Assembly: GCF_900114435.1 (NCBI RefSeq)
Contig: NZ_FOZK01000004.1
Location: 186,001 to 250,000 of the forward strand
Direction: 5' to 3'
Source: Halomicrobium zhouii
Lineage (GTDB): Archaea; Halobacteriota; Halobacteria; Halobacteriales; Haloarculaceae
DNA: 64,000 nt
A model generated the notes under the pieces. That model was not told the origin of the DNA. It searched no databases and was given only the letters and a program-made list of their open reading frames with translations. The position numbers were made by a program, and so were the translations under genes. Positions 33,145 to 42,272 of this stretch are shown in pieces. How positions within the stretch are numbered: the first letter of the stretch is position 1; each line of letters begins with the position of its first letter.

Positions 33145-34170
33145 TCAGTTTTCGACGATTCGCTCCGAACGGGATTCGCCGTCGTTCCCCCCGCCGTCGT
33201 TGCGTCCGGGCCCCGGGACCTCCTGGCCGAGCACCTCCTCGTACACGCCGTGGATCCGCTCGGCCATGCGCTCGGTGCTGAGGGGACGGATCGCGTCCCG
33301 GCCGTCGGAGCGCTCGCCACGCCTGAGGACGGCCTCGACGGCGCCGACCAGGCGGTCCTCGCTGGCGGCGACGTGGGAGTTCGCGACTCCCTCGAGACGG
33401 GACCGGACGTCGCCGACGTCGGTGGCGACGACGGGGAGGTTGCAGGCCATCGCCTCCTTGACCGTGTTGGGCGACCCCTCGCGTTCGGAGGTCAGCAACA
33501 GGACGTCGGCGGCGTTGAAGAGGGTCGGCATCAGCTCGTGGGGGATGCCGCTGGCGATCTGGAGTTCGACCGGCCGGTCGACGCGCTCGCGAACTCGCTC
33601 GACGACGCGCTCGGCGCGCGGGTAGTTCTTGACCTCGCGTCCCTTCGGGTAGGGAAAGAGTACGTGGTGGGCGTCCGGGTCCCAGCCCATCTCGTCGCGC
33701 GCGGCCGTCCGCGGCATCGGCTCGAACCGGTCGAGGTCGACGCCGTGGGGGATGACGTGGCACTCGCGGTCGAGTTCCGCGGCCATCTCCTCGGACATCA
33801 CGATGACGGCATCGCAGTGGTTCGCGCAGAACTCCGAGACGGGACCGTAGGTGCCCATCAGGTCCGAGCCCCACAGCGAGAGGACGACCGGGAGGTTCGG
33901 CTGGGCGATGGCCGCCGGCGCGGTCAGCCCGTAGTTGGCGTGGACGAGGTCGTAGTCCGCGAAGGAGCGCCTGAGTACCGGGGGGTAGAACTTCACGTAG
34001 TCGACGAGCGACCGGGAGGCCGAGCCCTCGGTGTCCTCGTCTGCGACGCCGTACTGGTGGTCGCCGGGGACGGCGAGCGTCGTGCTGTCGACGCCACGGT
34101 CTTCGAGCATCGAGACCTGGGTCTTGTAGAACTGGGAGTCGGCGTTCGTGACGAGGTTCAGGACGCGCAT
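33145..34170 (-). CDS. Glycosyltransferase family 4 (GT-B fold)
   Basis: This 341-residue retaining glycosyltransferase starts MRVLNLVTNADSQFYKTQVSMLEDRGVDSTTL. The acceptor domain includes DYDLVHANYGLTAPAA. The donor-binding domain has VIPHGVDLDRFEPM and the GT4 signature SEREGSPNTVKEAMACNLPVVATDVGDV, with the catalytic Glu-x7-Glu pattern. It transfers a sugar from a nucleotide donor to a lipid-linked glycan at the inner face of the membrane. It follows the FemAB-like gene by 4 nt and is in the same operon. Confidence 0.9.
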   Translation of the reverse strand: MRVLNLVTNADSQFYKTQVSMLEDRGVDSTTLAVPGDHQYGVADEDTEGSASRSLVDYVKFYPPVLRRSFADYDLVHANYGLTAPAAIAQPNLPVVLSLWGSDLMGTYGPVSEFCANHCDAVIVMSEEMAAELDRECHVIPHGVDLDRFEPMPRTAARDEMGWDPDAHHVLFPYPKGREVKNYPRAERVVERVRERVDRPVELQIASGIPHELMPTLFNAADVLLLTSEREGSPNTVKEAMACNLPVVATDVGDVRSRLEGVANSHVAASEDRLVGAVEAVLRRGERSDGRDAIRPLSTERMAERIHGVYEEVLGQEVPGPGRNDGGGNDGESRSERIVEN

Positions 34171-34174
34171 CGGA

Positions 34175-35179
34175 TCACCGTTTCAGCGTCTGGTACGTCG
34201 CCTTCGCGACGTCCATCCCGATGGAGTCCGACTCGACGACGTAGTAGGGGACCAGGTCGGCGGCGAACTTGGACTTGTACTTGCACAGGCGTTTCGTGTT
34301 CGCCCCCATCAGGTCGTAGCCGGTGACGTGGTCGAGGGCGGGGTCTTCGAGGATGTCGGTGATGATCCGCCAGTGGAGCAGGCTGTTGACGCTCGTGCCG
34401 TCGTAGTCCGCGCGGGTTCCGCCCTGCCAGAAGTAGGCGTCGTCTGTCGAGTACAGCACCGTGATCCCGCTGAGGAACTCGCCCTCGGGACCCCGGACGA
34501 CGTAGACGCGGGCATGCTCGTCGAGACGCTCGACCAGGTCGCGGACGTACTCCCAGGATAGCGGAAACCCGCGACCCTGTTCTTCGTAGCGCGCTTTCGT
34601 CTGCTCGTAGACGTCGCGGGCGCCGTGGATCCCCTCGATCTCGACGGTGACGGGCAGGTCCTCGGCGTCGCGGATGTCGCGCCGGAGCCCGCTACTGAAC
34701 GAGGCGAGCACGTCGTCGGCGTCCCTCTCTGCGAGATCGAGGACGTAGGTGAACTGCGTCGAGAGGTCGTACTCGGCCCATCGGTAGGGCCGTGGGTCGG
34801 CGTAGTCGCTGTGACAGATCGTCCGGAACAGCGAGAGCGACCCGTCGATGTCCACCTCCGCGAGTACTTCCTCGGTGAAATCCCGGTTGACGCTCTCTCG
34901 TTTGCGTTGCTTCGGGCTGGTCGGCATCACGACGGGGCCCAGGCGCGGCACGTTCATCGACGGCGGCGGCGACGTCACCGTCGTTCCCACAAACTTCGAG
35001 GATTTGAACACCGGCAACAGCCCGATCGGTTCGTCTCCCTTGAACCCCCCGTACAGCTCCAGGTCCCCGGCGGTGTGGTCGTCGAGGGTCGCCAGCGCTT
35101 CCGGGCGATGGAAGACCTCGATCCCGCTGTCCGGGAGCGCCTCGCGCCACTCCGACAGGTCGAGTTGTTCGATTTGCAT
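34175..35179 (-). CDS. FemAB-like aminoacyl/acyltransferase (first)
   Basis: This 334-residue protein has two GNAT-like lobes of the FemA/FemB or CelD/BcsL type. The first lobe has YGGFKGDEPIGLLPVFKSSKFVGTTVTSPPPSMNVPRLGPVV; the second has FSSGLRRDIRDAEDLPV, FLSGITVLYSTDDAYFWQGGTRADY and the terminal VTGYDLMGANTKRLCKYKSKFAADLVPYYVVE. FemAB proteins add amino acids from aminoacyl-tRNA to cell-wall precursors; other relatives act in surface polysaccharide loci. Haloarchaea lack murein, so the acceptor here is unknown. It is coupled to the GT4 gene; a paralogue lies at 54592-55596. Confidence 0.82.
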   Translation of the reverse strand: MQIEQLDLSEWREALPDSGIEVFHRPEALATLDDHTAGDLELYGGFKGDEPIGLLPVFKSSKFVGTTVTSPPPSMNVPRLGPVVMPTSPKQRKRESVNRDFTEEVLAEVDIDGSLSLFRTICHSDYADPRPYRWAEYDLSTQFTYVLDLAERDADDVLASFSSGLRRDIRDAEDLPVTVEIEGIHGARDVYEQTKARYEEQGRGFPLSWEYVRDLVERLDEHARVYVVRGPEGEFLSGITVLYSTDDAYFWQGGTRADYDGTSVNSLLHWRIITDILEDPALDHVTGYDLMGANTKRLCKYKSKFAADLVPYYVVESDSIGMDVAKATYQTLKR

Positions 35180-35210
35180 TCGGCGTACAGCAGACCCCTC
35201 GCGGTGCGGC

Positions 35211-35220
35211 CTTTGTTATC
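35211..35220 (-). promoter_or_regulatory. ATAACAA promoter element
   Basis: The minus strand reads GATAACAAAG, 41 nt before the FemAB-like gene ATG. Confidence 0.6.
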
Positions 35221-35301
35221 GGCGCCCTACGGGGACTGTTCGATTGCAGGGCCCGATGAGCCACCGGTTACGACCCAGTAACAGTGGAAAATGGCACTAC
35301 G

Positions 35302-36228
35302 TCAGTCGGCCGACTGGCTGGCGCGCTCTTCGGCGACGGCCTGCGGCATCGACTGGTGGTCGAGGGTCTCGTACAGCGTCCCCGGCGCGCCGACCCAGGC
35401 GTCCATCTCCAGGGCTCTCTCGACGATGCGCCGGTAGATCACGTCGTAGCTCTGGTAGTCGTCGCTGAAGAAGCGCGGGTGCCAGAGGACGGACATGACG
35501 GCGTCGTTGGCGCGGGCTTCGGTCAGCAACCGCTCGCAGATCTGCCAGGCCTTCTCGACGTTCGTCCCCGGGTCGGGCAGGGCACACTCCATCAGCGTCA
35601 GGGGGAAGACGACGAACTCGTCGTCGAAGGGCCGGTAGGGGTCGTAGCCGTCGTGGAAGCCGTAGTCGCTCGGCGACCCCGGGGTCGCGTCGTACTGGAG
35701 GCCGGCGGCGCGCTGGTAGGTCCACGTCTCCGGCCGTTCGATGTTGAGGTAGTGCTGGCGGCCGCCGGTCACCTCGTGGCCGAGGACGTCCTCGAGGTGG
35801 CGCTTCTCGGTGGCGAGCATCTCGCGGTCCGCGTAGGACTCGTAGGAGCCGTGGAGACCGACCTCCCAGCCGCGGTCGTCGATCTCGCGGATGAGCGAGA
35901 TGATCTCCGGGTCTTCGATGTCGTACCGGCCGGCGTAGAGCTGCCAGGCCGTCCCGGAGAGCCAGTCCCGGGGCGGGCGGTCGGCGAACAGGTCCTGCTC
36001 GTTGAGGAAGTAGAACGCCGACGTGACCCCCAGTTCGGACTCGAGGTCGAGCATCTCCTGGAAGGTCCAGTAGGGGTTCGAGCCGGGCAGCAGGCCCCGG
36101 AGGTGGGAGGGGTCCCGCTCCTTGAGCGCGTAGTACAGCGACTGGTAGGTCTTGTACGGCCGGTCGACGTCGTGGGTGAGACAGAGGGCGAACTCGTGGT
36201 CCCCCGGGACCCACTCGCTCTCACTCAT
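35302..36228 (-). CDS. Polysaccharide deacetylase-like protein
   Basis: This 308-residue protein has the NodB start FALCLTHDVDRPYKTYQSLYYALK, with the paired Asp motif, followed by STAFYFLNEQDLF-like and GWEVGLHGSYESYADREMLATEKRHLE segments that hold the metal-binding His residues. It overlaps the DUF354 gene by 8 nt. It resembles the exopolysaccharide-associated deacetylases that modify glycans before or after export. The exact substrate is unknown. It is the last gene of a four-gene operon starting at 38612. Confidence 0.82.
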   Translation of the reverse strand: MSESEWVPGDHEFALCLTHDVDRPYKTYQSLYYALKERDPSHLRGLLPGSNPYWTFQEMLDLESELGVTSAFYFLNEQDLFADRPPRDWLSGTAWQLYAGRYDIEDPEIISLIREIDDRGWEVGLHGSYESYADREMLATEKRHLEDVLGHEVTGGRQHYLNIERPETWTYQRAAGLQYDATPGSPSDYGFHDGYDPYRPFDDEFVVFPLTLMECALPDPGTNVEKAWQICERLLTEARANDAVMSVLWHPRFFSDDYQSYDVIYRRIVERALEMDAWVGAPGTLYETLDHQSMPQAVAEERASQSAD

Positions 36229-37267
36229 CGCGACCAGCCTCCAGGACGACGTCGACGATGGTGTCGGTGACGTCGACGCTCTCGTCGATCAGGTCCCGAC
36301 GCCGCTCCTCCCAGCGGGCCTGCGTGTCGGGGTCCTCGACGAGTTCCTTCGTCGTCTCGACGGCCGCCCGCTCGTCGCCGAAGGAGTGCAACAGGCCGTA
36401 CTCCTCCTCCAGGGCGGTGACGTTCGAGACGTCGTCGCTGTCGGCGAAGGAGTTCGACCGGATGGCAGGCGTGCCGAGGATGCCGGCCTCCATCGCCATC
36501 GTCTGGGAGTCGCCGACGTAGCCGTTGGCGTAGTACAGCAGGTCGTGGATCGCGGCGGGGTCGACCGGGAGCCGGTAGTCCTCGAACGCCGCGGGGAGCG
36601 GGTCCTCGCTGGTGATGTACACCTGGCCCCGTTCGTCGAGGTACTCGACGAGTTCGCGCTTGGCCGACCGCGAGAAGCCGGACTCGCCGACGTCGTGGTG
36701 GGCGCCCCAGGCGACGAATCGGAGGACGTAGTACGGTTCGTCGACGGCGACGCCGCGTTCTGTCAGACAGTCCGGGTCGGGCTCGAACCGGTCCGGGTGG
36801 AGGTAGGCCAGTTCGTGGAACCCCTCGTAGGTCCGGTGGTCCCCGTTCAGCTCGTTCCGGAAGCAGGCAGGCGTGACGACGACGCTGGTGAAGGGGTGCG
36901 TGACCGACCCGAGCGTCTCGACGGCCACCTCGTCGTCGTTGAAGATGACGCTCGGCGTGCCGGTGACGGCCGCCGCGTGGGCCGCGCCCGGGTTGAAGTG
37001 GCTCGCGATGACGTCGGCGTCGAAGCGCCGGACGTGCCAGGCGAGTTTCAACTCGCGAACGAGCCACTCCTTGGCCAGGTCGAGCGTCGTCGTCCCCTTC
37101 TTCGAGATGGGGACGTGGTCGATCTCGTAGGCGTCCAGGAGCTGCGTCGTCACTTCCTTCTCCCGGGATGTGACGAGCGTGTCGTGGCCGCGCTGCTCGA
37201 CCTCGTCGATGGCGTGTTTGAACAGGTGGACGTGCGCCGGGTGACCGACGTCGAAGTGAACCTTCAT
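36221..37267 (-). CDS. DUF354 family GT-B-like protein
   Basis: This 348-residue protein starts MKVHFDVGHPAHVHLFKHAIDEVEQRGHDTLVTSREKEVT, the signature of DUF354. That family has a GT-B fold like UDP-GlcNAc 2-epimerase and MurG-type glycosyltransferases. A later segment reads NGYVGDSQTMAMEAGILGTPAIRSNSF, the nucleotide-sugar-binding part. It lies in a 4-gene operon with overlaps of 4 nt upstream and 8 nt downstream. A glycosyltransferase or epimerase in surface-glycan assembly is likely. Confidence 0.87.
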   Translation of the reverse strand: MKVHFDVGHPAHVHLFKHAIDEVEQRGHDTLVTSREKEVTTQLLDAYEIDHVPISKKGTTTLDLAKEWLVRELKLAWHVRRFDADVIASHFNPGAAHAAAVTGTPSVIFNDDEVAVETLGSVTHPFTSVVVTPACFRNELNGDHRTYEGFHELAYLHPDRFEPDPDCLTERGVAVDEPYYVLRFVAWGAHHDVGESGFSRSAKRELVEYLDERGQVYITSEDPLPAAFEDYRLPVDPAAIHDLLYYANGYVGDSQTMAMEAGILGTPAIRSNSFADSDDVSNVTALEEEYGLLHSFGDERAAVETTKELVEDPDTQARWEERRRDLIDESVDVTDTIVDVVLEAGRDE

Positions 37268-38037
37268 GGTAGTAGCTGCAATCCTCGCTTGGCGGCGTTG
37301 ACGGCGGCGTCTCTGGTCCGCTCCGCGACGAACTCGGAGTAGCTGTCCGCCCAGCGGTTGGGGTGTGCGTGCAGGCAGGCGCGACTGACCCGCCGCTTGC
37401 GAAAGAGGTCGACCAGGTCGGCAGTCCGGTCGGCCTGGACAGTCTTGAACCGCTGGCCGACGACGTGGTCGTCGCCCTTCAGGGGGCAGTCACGCCAGGT
37501 CCGCCCCGCGTCGGAGAAGTAGGTGACGTCCGCGAAGTCGACCGAGAGGTACGCCTCCCCGAGCAGGTCGTAGCGGTCGAAGTCTGGGTCCTCGCCCCAC
37601 ATCTCGCGGTTGTCGAAGGTCGTCAGCGGGTTGCCGTGCATACAGGCGGTGTCGACGGTGGCGTACTCGCGCAACTGGGCGAGGTTGGTCGCGAACGAGC
37701 GGTGCGCCTCGGCGGGGTCGCCGTTGGCCCGGTCGAGGTCCTCGTAGTGGTACCCAATTTCGTGACCGAGCGTCTCGACGCGCCCGATGACGCGGGGGTC
37801 GAGCGTCCGGTCGACGGTCCGGAAGTAGTAGGTGGCCGCGACGTCGCGCTCGGCCTCGATGCGGGAGAAATCGAGCGCGTTGGCAGGCTTCCGGTCGACG
37901 TCGTGGCGCAAGAGTAGAAACCGCGGTGGCAGCGTCTCCCGCTCGAGGTACTCCCGGACCGTCAGGAACTCGTAGCCGGCGTCGACGGCCGCGTCGAGCA
38001 TGCGCGCGTAGGTTCGATAGGTGAAGTCCCGCGTCAT
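37264..38037 (-). CDS. Polysaccharide deacetylase-like protein (short)
   Basis: This 257-residue protein has LPPRFLLLRHDVDRKPANALDFSRIEAERDVAATYYFRTV, a NodB-like first strand with the HDVD motif, and GHEIGYHYEDLDRANGD with metal-binding His residues. It is shorter than typical NodB proteins and resembles the haloarchaeal deacetylase-like group found in glycan loci. It overlaps both neighbours by 4 nt (ATGA), so translation is coupled. Enzyme activity is inferred. Confidence 0.78.
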   Translation of the reverse strand: MTRDFTYRTYARMLDAAVDAGYEFLTVREYLERETLPPRFLLLRHDVDRKPANALDFSRIEAERDVAATYYFRTVDRTLDPRVIGRVETLGHEIGYHYEDLDRANGDPAEAHRSFATNLAQLREYATVDTACMHGNPLTTFDNREMWGEDPDFDRYDLLGEAYLSVDFADVTYFSDAGRTWRDCPLKGDDHVVGQRFKTVQADRTADLVDLFRKRRVSRACLHAHPNRWADSYSEFVAERTRDAAVNAAKRGLQLLP

Positions 38038-38612
38038 TCCTGCAGGTTCGTGGCGTCGAGCGCCGGTGGCAGCGGGCGGTGCTCCGCCGGGACGCCGATG
38101 GCGAGCGTCTCCGGCGGGACGTCTTCCGTGACGACCGAGCCGGCGGCGACGAACGACCGGTCGCCGACGGTCACGCCTGGCAGGATGGTCGCGTTCGCCC
38201 CCACGCTGACGTCCTCGCCGAGCGTCGGGCCGACGAGGTCGCAGTCCTGCCTGAGCGGGTAGGGGTCGTTCGTCAGGACCGCGTTCGGCCCGAGGAACGC
38301 CCGGTCGCCGACGTCGCTGTAGGGTGGGACGTAGACGCCCGTCTGGAGGCTGGCGCCGTCGCCGATCTCGCAGCGCCCGTCGAGCACGGTCTTCGTCCCC
38401 AGGACGACGTCGTCGCCGACGACCGTCTGCTCGCGCACGACGACGTGGTGGCCCGTCTGCAGGCCGTCGCCGACGACCACGTCGGGGTAGATGATCGTCC
38501 CCGACCGGACGGTGGCGCCGTCGCCGATCCGCGGGGCCGCCCCGTCGCCTGAACTGGGGACGTCGACCGTGTCGTCGACGACGCAGCCGTCGCCGAGGCG
38601 TAGGTCGGTCAT
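38034..38612 (-). CDS. Left-handed beta-helix acyltransferase (WbpD/WbbJ-like)
   Basis: This 192-residue protein consists of hexapeptide repeats (IGDGATVRSGTIIYPDVVVGDGLQTGHHVVVREQTVVGDDVVLG and onward), the left-handed beta-helix fold of sugar O- or N-acetyltransferases. The segment FLGPNAVLTNDPYPLRQ and the end VAAGSVVTEDVPPETLAIGVPAE match the UDP-3-amino-GlcNAcA N-acetyltransferase (WbpD) group. That would complete the amino-sugar pathway begun by the operon at 13944-17398. It starts a four-gene operon and may be coupled to a 25-codon ORF. Confidence 0.87.
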   Translation of the reverse strand: MTDLRLGDGCVVDDTVDVPSSGDGAAPRIGDGATVRSGTIIYPDVVVGDGLQTGHHVVVREQTVVGDDVVLGTKTVLDGRCEIGDGASLQTGVYVPPYSDVGDRAFLGPNAVLTNDPYPLRQDCDLVGPTLGEDVSVGANATILPGVTVGDRSFVAAGSVVTEDVPPETLAIGVPAEHRPLPPALDATNLQE

Positions 38613-38686
38613 CGTCTCCCCCCGGTGTTCGTCGTCGCTGGCGCGGCGTCAGTTCGCTCCCGACTGGCTGGATTTTCGACGTACAT
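38609..38686 (-). CDS. Possible leader mini-ORF before the acetyltransferase operon
   Basis: An ATG at 38686 opens 25 codons that end with TGA overlapping the ATG of the acetyltransferase gene (ATGA). A G-rich stretch (GGGGGGAG) inside it serves as ribosome-binding site for that gene. The nearest ATAACAA element is 71 nt upstream of this ATG. Coding status is uncertain. Confidence 0.25.
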   Translation of the reverse strand: MYVENPASRERTDAAPATTNTGGRR

Positions 38687-38747
38687 TGCTATCAACTCGG
38701 TGCAGGCACCCTCGGGTGCGTTGGTAACAATACACCGACAGGCTGTG

Positions 38748-38757
38748 CTTTGTTATA
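38748..38757 (-). promoter_or_regulatory. ATAACAA promoter element
   Basis: The minus strand reads TATAACAAAG. The nearest minus-strand ATG is 71 nt downstream and the acetyltransferase ATG 145 nt downstream, so the leader is long. Confidence 0.5.
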
Positions 38758-38813
38758 GGGAGCCTGACGACCTCCTGTCACGTTAGCCTCCCCCGATCTG
38801 TCTCGGACCACTA

Positions 38814-39542
38814 TCAGTCGGCGGCCGGCGCCTGTTCCTGGAGACGCGCTTCGGCCCGTTCGCGGTCCTCGGGATAGCCCACGTCGATGCGCCACCCGTC
38901 CATCCGGATGGCGTCGATGGTGCGCCCGCTCTTGAGTAGCAGGTCCACCGCGTCGGAGATCTCGTACTCGCCCCGGTCCGAGGGCTGGACGAGGTGGCAG
39001 GCGTGGAAGATGGCCGGCGTGAACGTGTAGAAGCCGGTCATCACCAGGTTCGACGGCGGGTCGTCGGGCTTTTCGAGCACCTCCGTTATCTCGCCGTACT
39101 TGTTGGTGTCACAGACGCCGTAGCGGGAGGCTTCCTCCCAGGGGACGTCCTCGACGAGGAAGGCGGCGTCCGTGCGCTGTTCGCGCTGGCGCCGGACGAC
39201 GTCCTCCAGGTTGGCGTCGAAGACGTTGTCGCCCAGCATCAGCATGAACTCCTCGCCGATGTCCTCTTCGACGGTGAGCAGCGCGTGAGCGAGGCCGGCC
39301 TGTTCGCGCTGGTGCGCGTACGTGATCGGTATCCCCTCGAACTCGTCGCCGTAGTGGCTGATGACGTCCTCTTTCCGGTAGCCCACGACGACGTGAAACT
39401 GGGTGGCGTCGAGTTCGGCGAGCTGTTCGAAGCAGTGGGTGAGGATGGGCTTGCCGTCGACCTCGACCATCCCCTTCGGCTTGTCGTCGGTCAGCGGGCG
39501 GAGGCGCGTCCCCTGGCCCGCCGCGAGAACGACCGCGTGCAT
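38814..39542 (-). CDS. Sugar-1-phosphate nucleotidyltransferase (AglF/RfbA type)
   Basis: This 242-residue nucleotidyltransferase activates a sugar-1-phosphate to an NDP-sugar. It begins MHAVVLAAGQGTRLRPLTDDKPKGMVEVDGKPIL, the nucleotide-binding signature, and has MLGDNVFD with the metal-binding Asp and VLEKPDDPPSNLVMTGFYTF. It lacks the C-terminal acetyltransferase domain of bifunctional GlmU proteins. The haloarchaeal AglF, a glucose-1-phosphate uridylyltransferase, is the closest named type. ATG 39542 is chosen over a 10-codon extension; a variant element (CATACCAAT) lies about 37 nt before it. Confidence 0.88.
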   Translation of the reverse strand: MHAVVLAAGQGTRLRPLTDDKPKGMVEVDGKPILTHCFEQLAELDATQFHVVVGYRKEDVISHYGDEFEGIPITYAHQREQAGLAHALLTVEEDIGEEFMLMLGDNVFDANLEDVVRRQREQRTDAAFLVEDVPWEEASRYGVCDTNKYGEITEVLEKPDDPPSNLVMTGFYTFTPAIFHACHLVQPSDRGEYEISDAVDLLLKSGRTIDAIRMDGWRIDVGYPEDRERAEARLQEQAPAAD

Positions 39543-39787
39543 GTGTCTCCTAGCTGGGCGATCTGTCACCATTGGTATGCGGAGGCTTCCGGCCCGGCGA
39601 GGGTGCTCGCCGGCGCTGTAGCTGCCGGGTACTCGTGGTCCTGACGGAGAGAACGGGGAGATGGAGAGAGTAGGGAGATGGAGAGAACGGGGAGATGGAG
39701 AGAGCGGGAGAGAGAACGTGGCGGTGGAGGGCCGTCGGGCGTCAGCGGAGGACGGAACGGAGCGAGTACCGGCTCAGCGAACGGTAC

Positions 39788-39982
39788 TCACCGGTCGGGC
39801 GTGCAGACCGCGTCGGCGTCCGCGATGATGAACGCCTCGTCGTCGAGGTGGCTCTCCGCCGCGGGGAGGAACACGACGTGGGACTCCGTCGGCGATTCGA
39901 CGACGGTGAGGTCCTCGATGTCGTAGCCCAGGTCCTGCCTGGGGTCCGGGTCTTCCGGCACACGTTGCCAATTACTCGACAT
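39788..39982 (-). CDS. Small conserved acidic protein (64 aa)
   Basis: This short protein starts MSSNWQRVPEDPDPRQDLGYDIEDLTVVESPTES and continues HVVFLPAAESHLDDEAFIIADADAVCTPDR. The pattern of DLGYDIxDLxVVE followed by a strand and DxxFIIADAxxVC is one I recall from small haloarchaeal proteins of unknown function. It starts 5 nt after the stop codon of the beta-helix gene, so it is likely its downstream partner in a two-gene operon. Confidence 0.65.
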   Translation of the reverse strand: MSSNWQRVPEDPDPRQDLGYDIEDLTVVESPTESHVVFLPAAESHLDDEAFIIADADAVCTPDR

Positions 39983-39987
39983 CGAGA

Positions 39988-41937
39988 TCACAGGTGAACG
40001 ATGGTGAACGTCGCGTCGCCCCGGACGTCGATGTCGGTGACGTTCCCGGTGTAGCCGAAGGCGTCGACGCCGTTGCCGACGACGCCGACCACTCGCTGGC
40101 CGCTGACGCTGTCAGACAGCCGGTCCCAGGCGATGCCGTCGTCACGGACTTCCGACCGGTTCTCGTCGCGCACGACGTCGCCCGAGACGGTGAACGTGTA
40201 CCGGGCCGTCTCCTCGGCGTCGCCGGTGCCGTCGATGACGAGGACCTTGTCGTAGTCGACGTCGCCGTCCGACCCGCCGCCGGACGTCTCCGTCTCCGTC
40301 TCGGTCTGCTGGGGCGTCTCCGTCTGGACGTCGGCCGGGACGAACTCGAGCTGGTCGATGTGCCCGGAGTCCTCGCCGGTCGTCTCGATGGCGATGACGT
40401 TCTCGCCCTCCTCGAGCGTCGCGGTGACCGCCATGCGCTCCCAGACGTCCCAGCCGCCGGTCGGCTCGAACGTTATCTCGCTGGTCTCGCCGTTGACGGT
40501 CAGGTCGGCCGTGCGGGACTCGCTGTCGCCCTGCGAGTGGGTGAAGACGACGTCGTAGGTGCCGGCCGCGGCCACGTCGAGCGTCCACTCGACGGTGCCG
40601 CCGGACGGGGGTTCGAGGTCGACGAAGCCGTCGCCGGAGTAGCCGTCGTGGACGGTGCGGACGCTCGAGTCGCCGCCGACCGTCCCCTTCTCGGCTTGGA
40701 CGAGCGTCTGGCCGTCGACCGGGATGGCTTCGGACGACCCGGAGTCGGCCGTCGCGGTGGCCGTCGCCGTCGCGGTGGCCGTCGCGGTCGCCGTGGAGTC
40801 GCCGGAGCCGCCCGACCCGCCGGAGCCGCCCGAGCTGCCGTCGCCGTTCTGGGGCGTCCAGATGGCGTAGTCGGTGTTCGGGGACTTCGCGTTCGAGCCG
40901 GTCACCGTGTCGAAGCTGCTCGGCGCGTCGTGGGTCCCGCTCCCGGTGAGGTGGATGTTCTCGCCGTCCCAGTTGCTGCCGGCGCCCCACTCGTCGATGA
41001 AGGTCGGGTTCGAGCTCTCGTTCTCGATGCGGAGGTTCCGCATGACGCCGGAGCCACCCTCGCCCTTGTCGTCGAAGTTGATCGCCATCGTCCCCGGGTC
41101 GTGCCAGAGGAAGTCACAGTCCTCGATGAGGACGTCGTCACCGGCGTCGTCGATCTTGATGCCGCGCTGGTTCCAGCCGACGTGGCTGGAGGCGGCCTTC
41201 TCGGTGGACTCGAAGTAACAGCGCCGCACCTCGCTGTTGTCGGGGGCCAGGCGCAGCGCGGACATCCCCGTGTTGACGAAGTCGCAGTCCTCGACGACGA
41301 CCTTGCCGTTCCCCTCGACGTAGGGGTCGGAGACGTACAGCGCGATGTTGCCGAAGTCAGAGAAGTAGCAGTGCCGGACGGTGAGCGTGCCAGCGTGGTC
41401 GGTGCCCGCGTAGATGCCGGTCGTGTCGGAGCCGTCGACGGTGCCGTCGGGCATGTTGACGTTGACGATCTGGACTTCCGCGTCGGAGGCCGCGCCGACG
41501 CGCCAGCGGGACTGCTCCTCGCCGCACTTGCCCTTGACCGTGATGTTCTCGATGCGGACCGTGCCGGAGTCGGCCCAGAGCGTGGGTCGAATGACGGTGT
41601 CCGTGCTCGGTCGCTTGAACGTGACACCCTCGGGCGAGCCGATCAGCGCGCAGTTGGACTTGTCGCCGCCGATGCCGTCGCCGGTGTACTCGTACTCGCC
41701 GGCCGGGATGTGGACTTCGTTGCCGCTCACGAAGTGTTCCTCGAGGTAGGAGTCGATGTTGTCGCCGTTAGAGAGTCCTTTCTCGGCGAGGTCGACGGTC
41801 GTGGCGGCCGATCCGCGCTTACCGACGGCGACGGTTCCGACCGCGGCCGTCGCGGCCAGGCCGACCGTCTTCATGAACGCGCGTCGATTTGTCTTGCTCG
41901 TGTCGGGCGTCTCCTCTTCCGCACTTCGTCGTGCCAT
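39988..41937 (-). CDS. Tat-exported beta-helix protein with carbohydrate-binding domain
   Basis: This is a 649-residue secreted protein with a twin-arginine signal RRAFMKTVG (18-26). Residues about 60-350 form a right-handed parallel beta-helix, as in pectate lyases, with repeated EDCDF/RHCYF-type turns. A Gly/Ser and Thr-Ala dipeptide linker (about 365-400) leads to a CBM35/6-like jelly roll (about 410-535, starting VQAEKGTVGG). A Thr/Glu-rich spacer and a C-terminal beta domain (565-649, from DYDKVLVIDGTGDAEETARYTF) follow. It could be a polysaccharide lyase, a depolymerase or a structural surface protein; catalytic residues are not identifiable. A second beta-helix protein is at 44997. Confidence 0.82.
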   Translation of the reverse strand: MARRSAEEETPDTSKTNRRAFMKTVGLAATAAVGTVAVGKRGSAATTVDLAEKGLSNGDNIDSYLEEHFVSGNEVHIPAGEYEYTGDGIGGDKSNCALIGSPEGVTFKRPSTDTVIRPTLWADSGTVRIENITVKGKCGEEQSRWRVGAASDAEVQIVNVNMPDGTVDGSDTTGIYAGTDHAGTLTVRHCYFSDFGNIALYVSDPYVEGNGKVVVEDCDFVNTGMSALRLAPDNSEVRRCYFESTEKAASSHVGWNQRGIKIDDAGDDVLIEDCDFLWHDPGTMAINFDDKGEGGSGVMRNLRIENESSNPTFIDEWGAGSNWDGENIHLTGSGTHDAPSSFDTVTGSNAKSPNTDYAIWTPQNGDGSSGGSGGSGGSGDSTATATATATATATATADSGSSEAIPVDGQTLVQAEKGTVGGDSSVRTVHDGYSGDGFVDLEPPSGGTVEWTLDVAAAGTYDVVFTHSQGDSESRTADLTVNGETSEITFEPTGGWDVWERMAVTATLEEGENVIAIETTGEDSGHIDQLEFVPADVQTETPQQTETETETSGGGSDGDVDYDKVLVIDGTGDAEETARYTFTVSGDVVRDENRSEVRDDGIAWDRLSDSVSGQRVVGVVGNGVDAFGYTGNVTDIDVRGDATFTIVHL

Positions 41938-42272
41938 AGTCGGGTAGCCTGGACTTACCTCATTAACGCTTCTGACCAGAAGGGGCTACTAAGTCGGTAA
42001 TAGGGCCCTACTTTCGGCCAGATACGTACCACTTGGGTGCTGGATGCGTGGCACCGTCCGTTAATTATCCCCTACGACGTGTAAATTCCGCGGCGGATTG
42101 TAGTCACGAATCGTCAGACGCACTCACCGCGCTAGGATCGTATTACCGGATCGAAGCGGCCCGTATGGCAGTCGTACTGCGGATCCGAGCCGGGTCTAAG
42201 GGCGGATTAACGCGGTCTGAACGGCCGGAATGACGACTATAACAAACCGCTGGCCGCCGTCTGTCACGGTAG
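41938..42272. other. Divergent promoter region
   Basis: No gene is present. The minus-strand side (GTTAATG near 41963-41969) lies about 30 nt before the beta-helix gene and is a likely TATA site. The plus-strand side holds the ATAACAA element for the phosphatase-superfamily gene. Nothing else was found. Confidence 0.5.
42238..42247 (+). promoter_or_regulatory. ATAACAA promoter element
   Basis: TATAACAAAC lies 35 nt before the ATG at 42273. Confidence 0.65.

Noticed and set aside
39994-42000. 668-codon frame on the plus strand
   Set aside because: It is antisense to the Tat-exported beta-helix gene and has no recognisable domain or haloarchaeal acidic composition.
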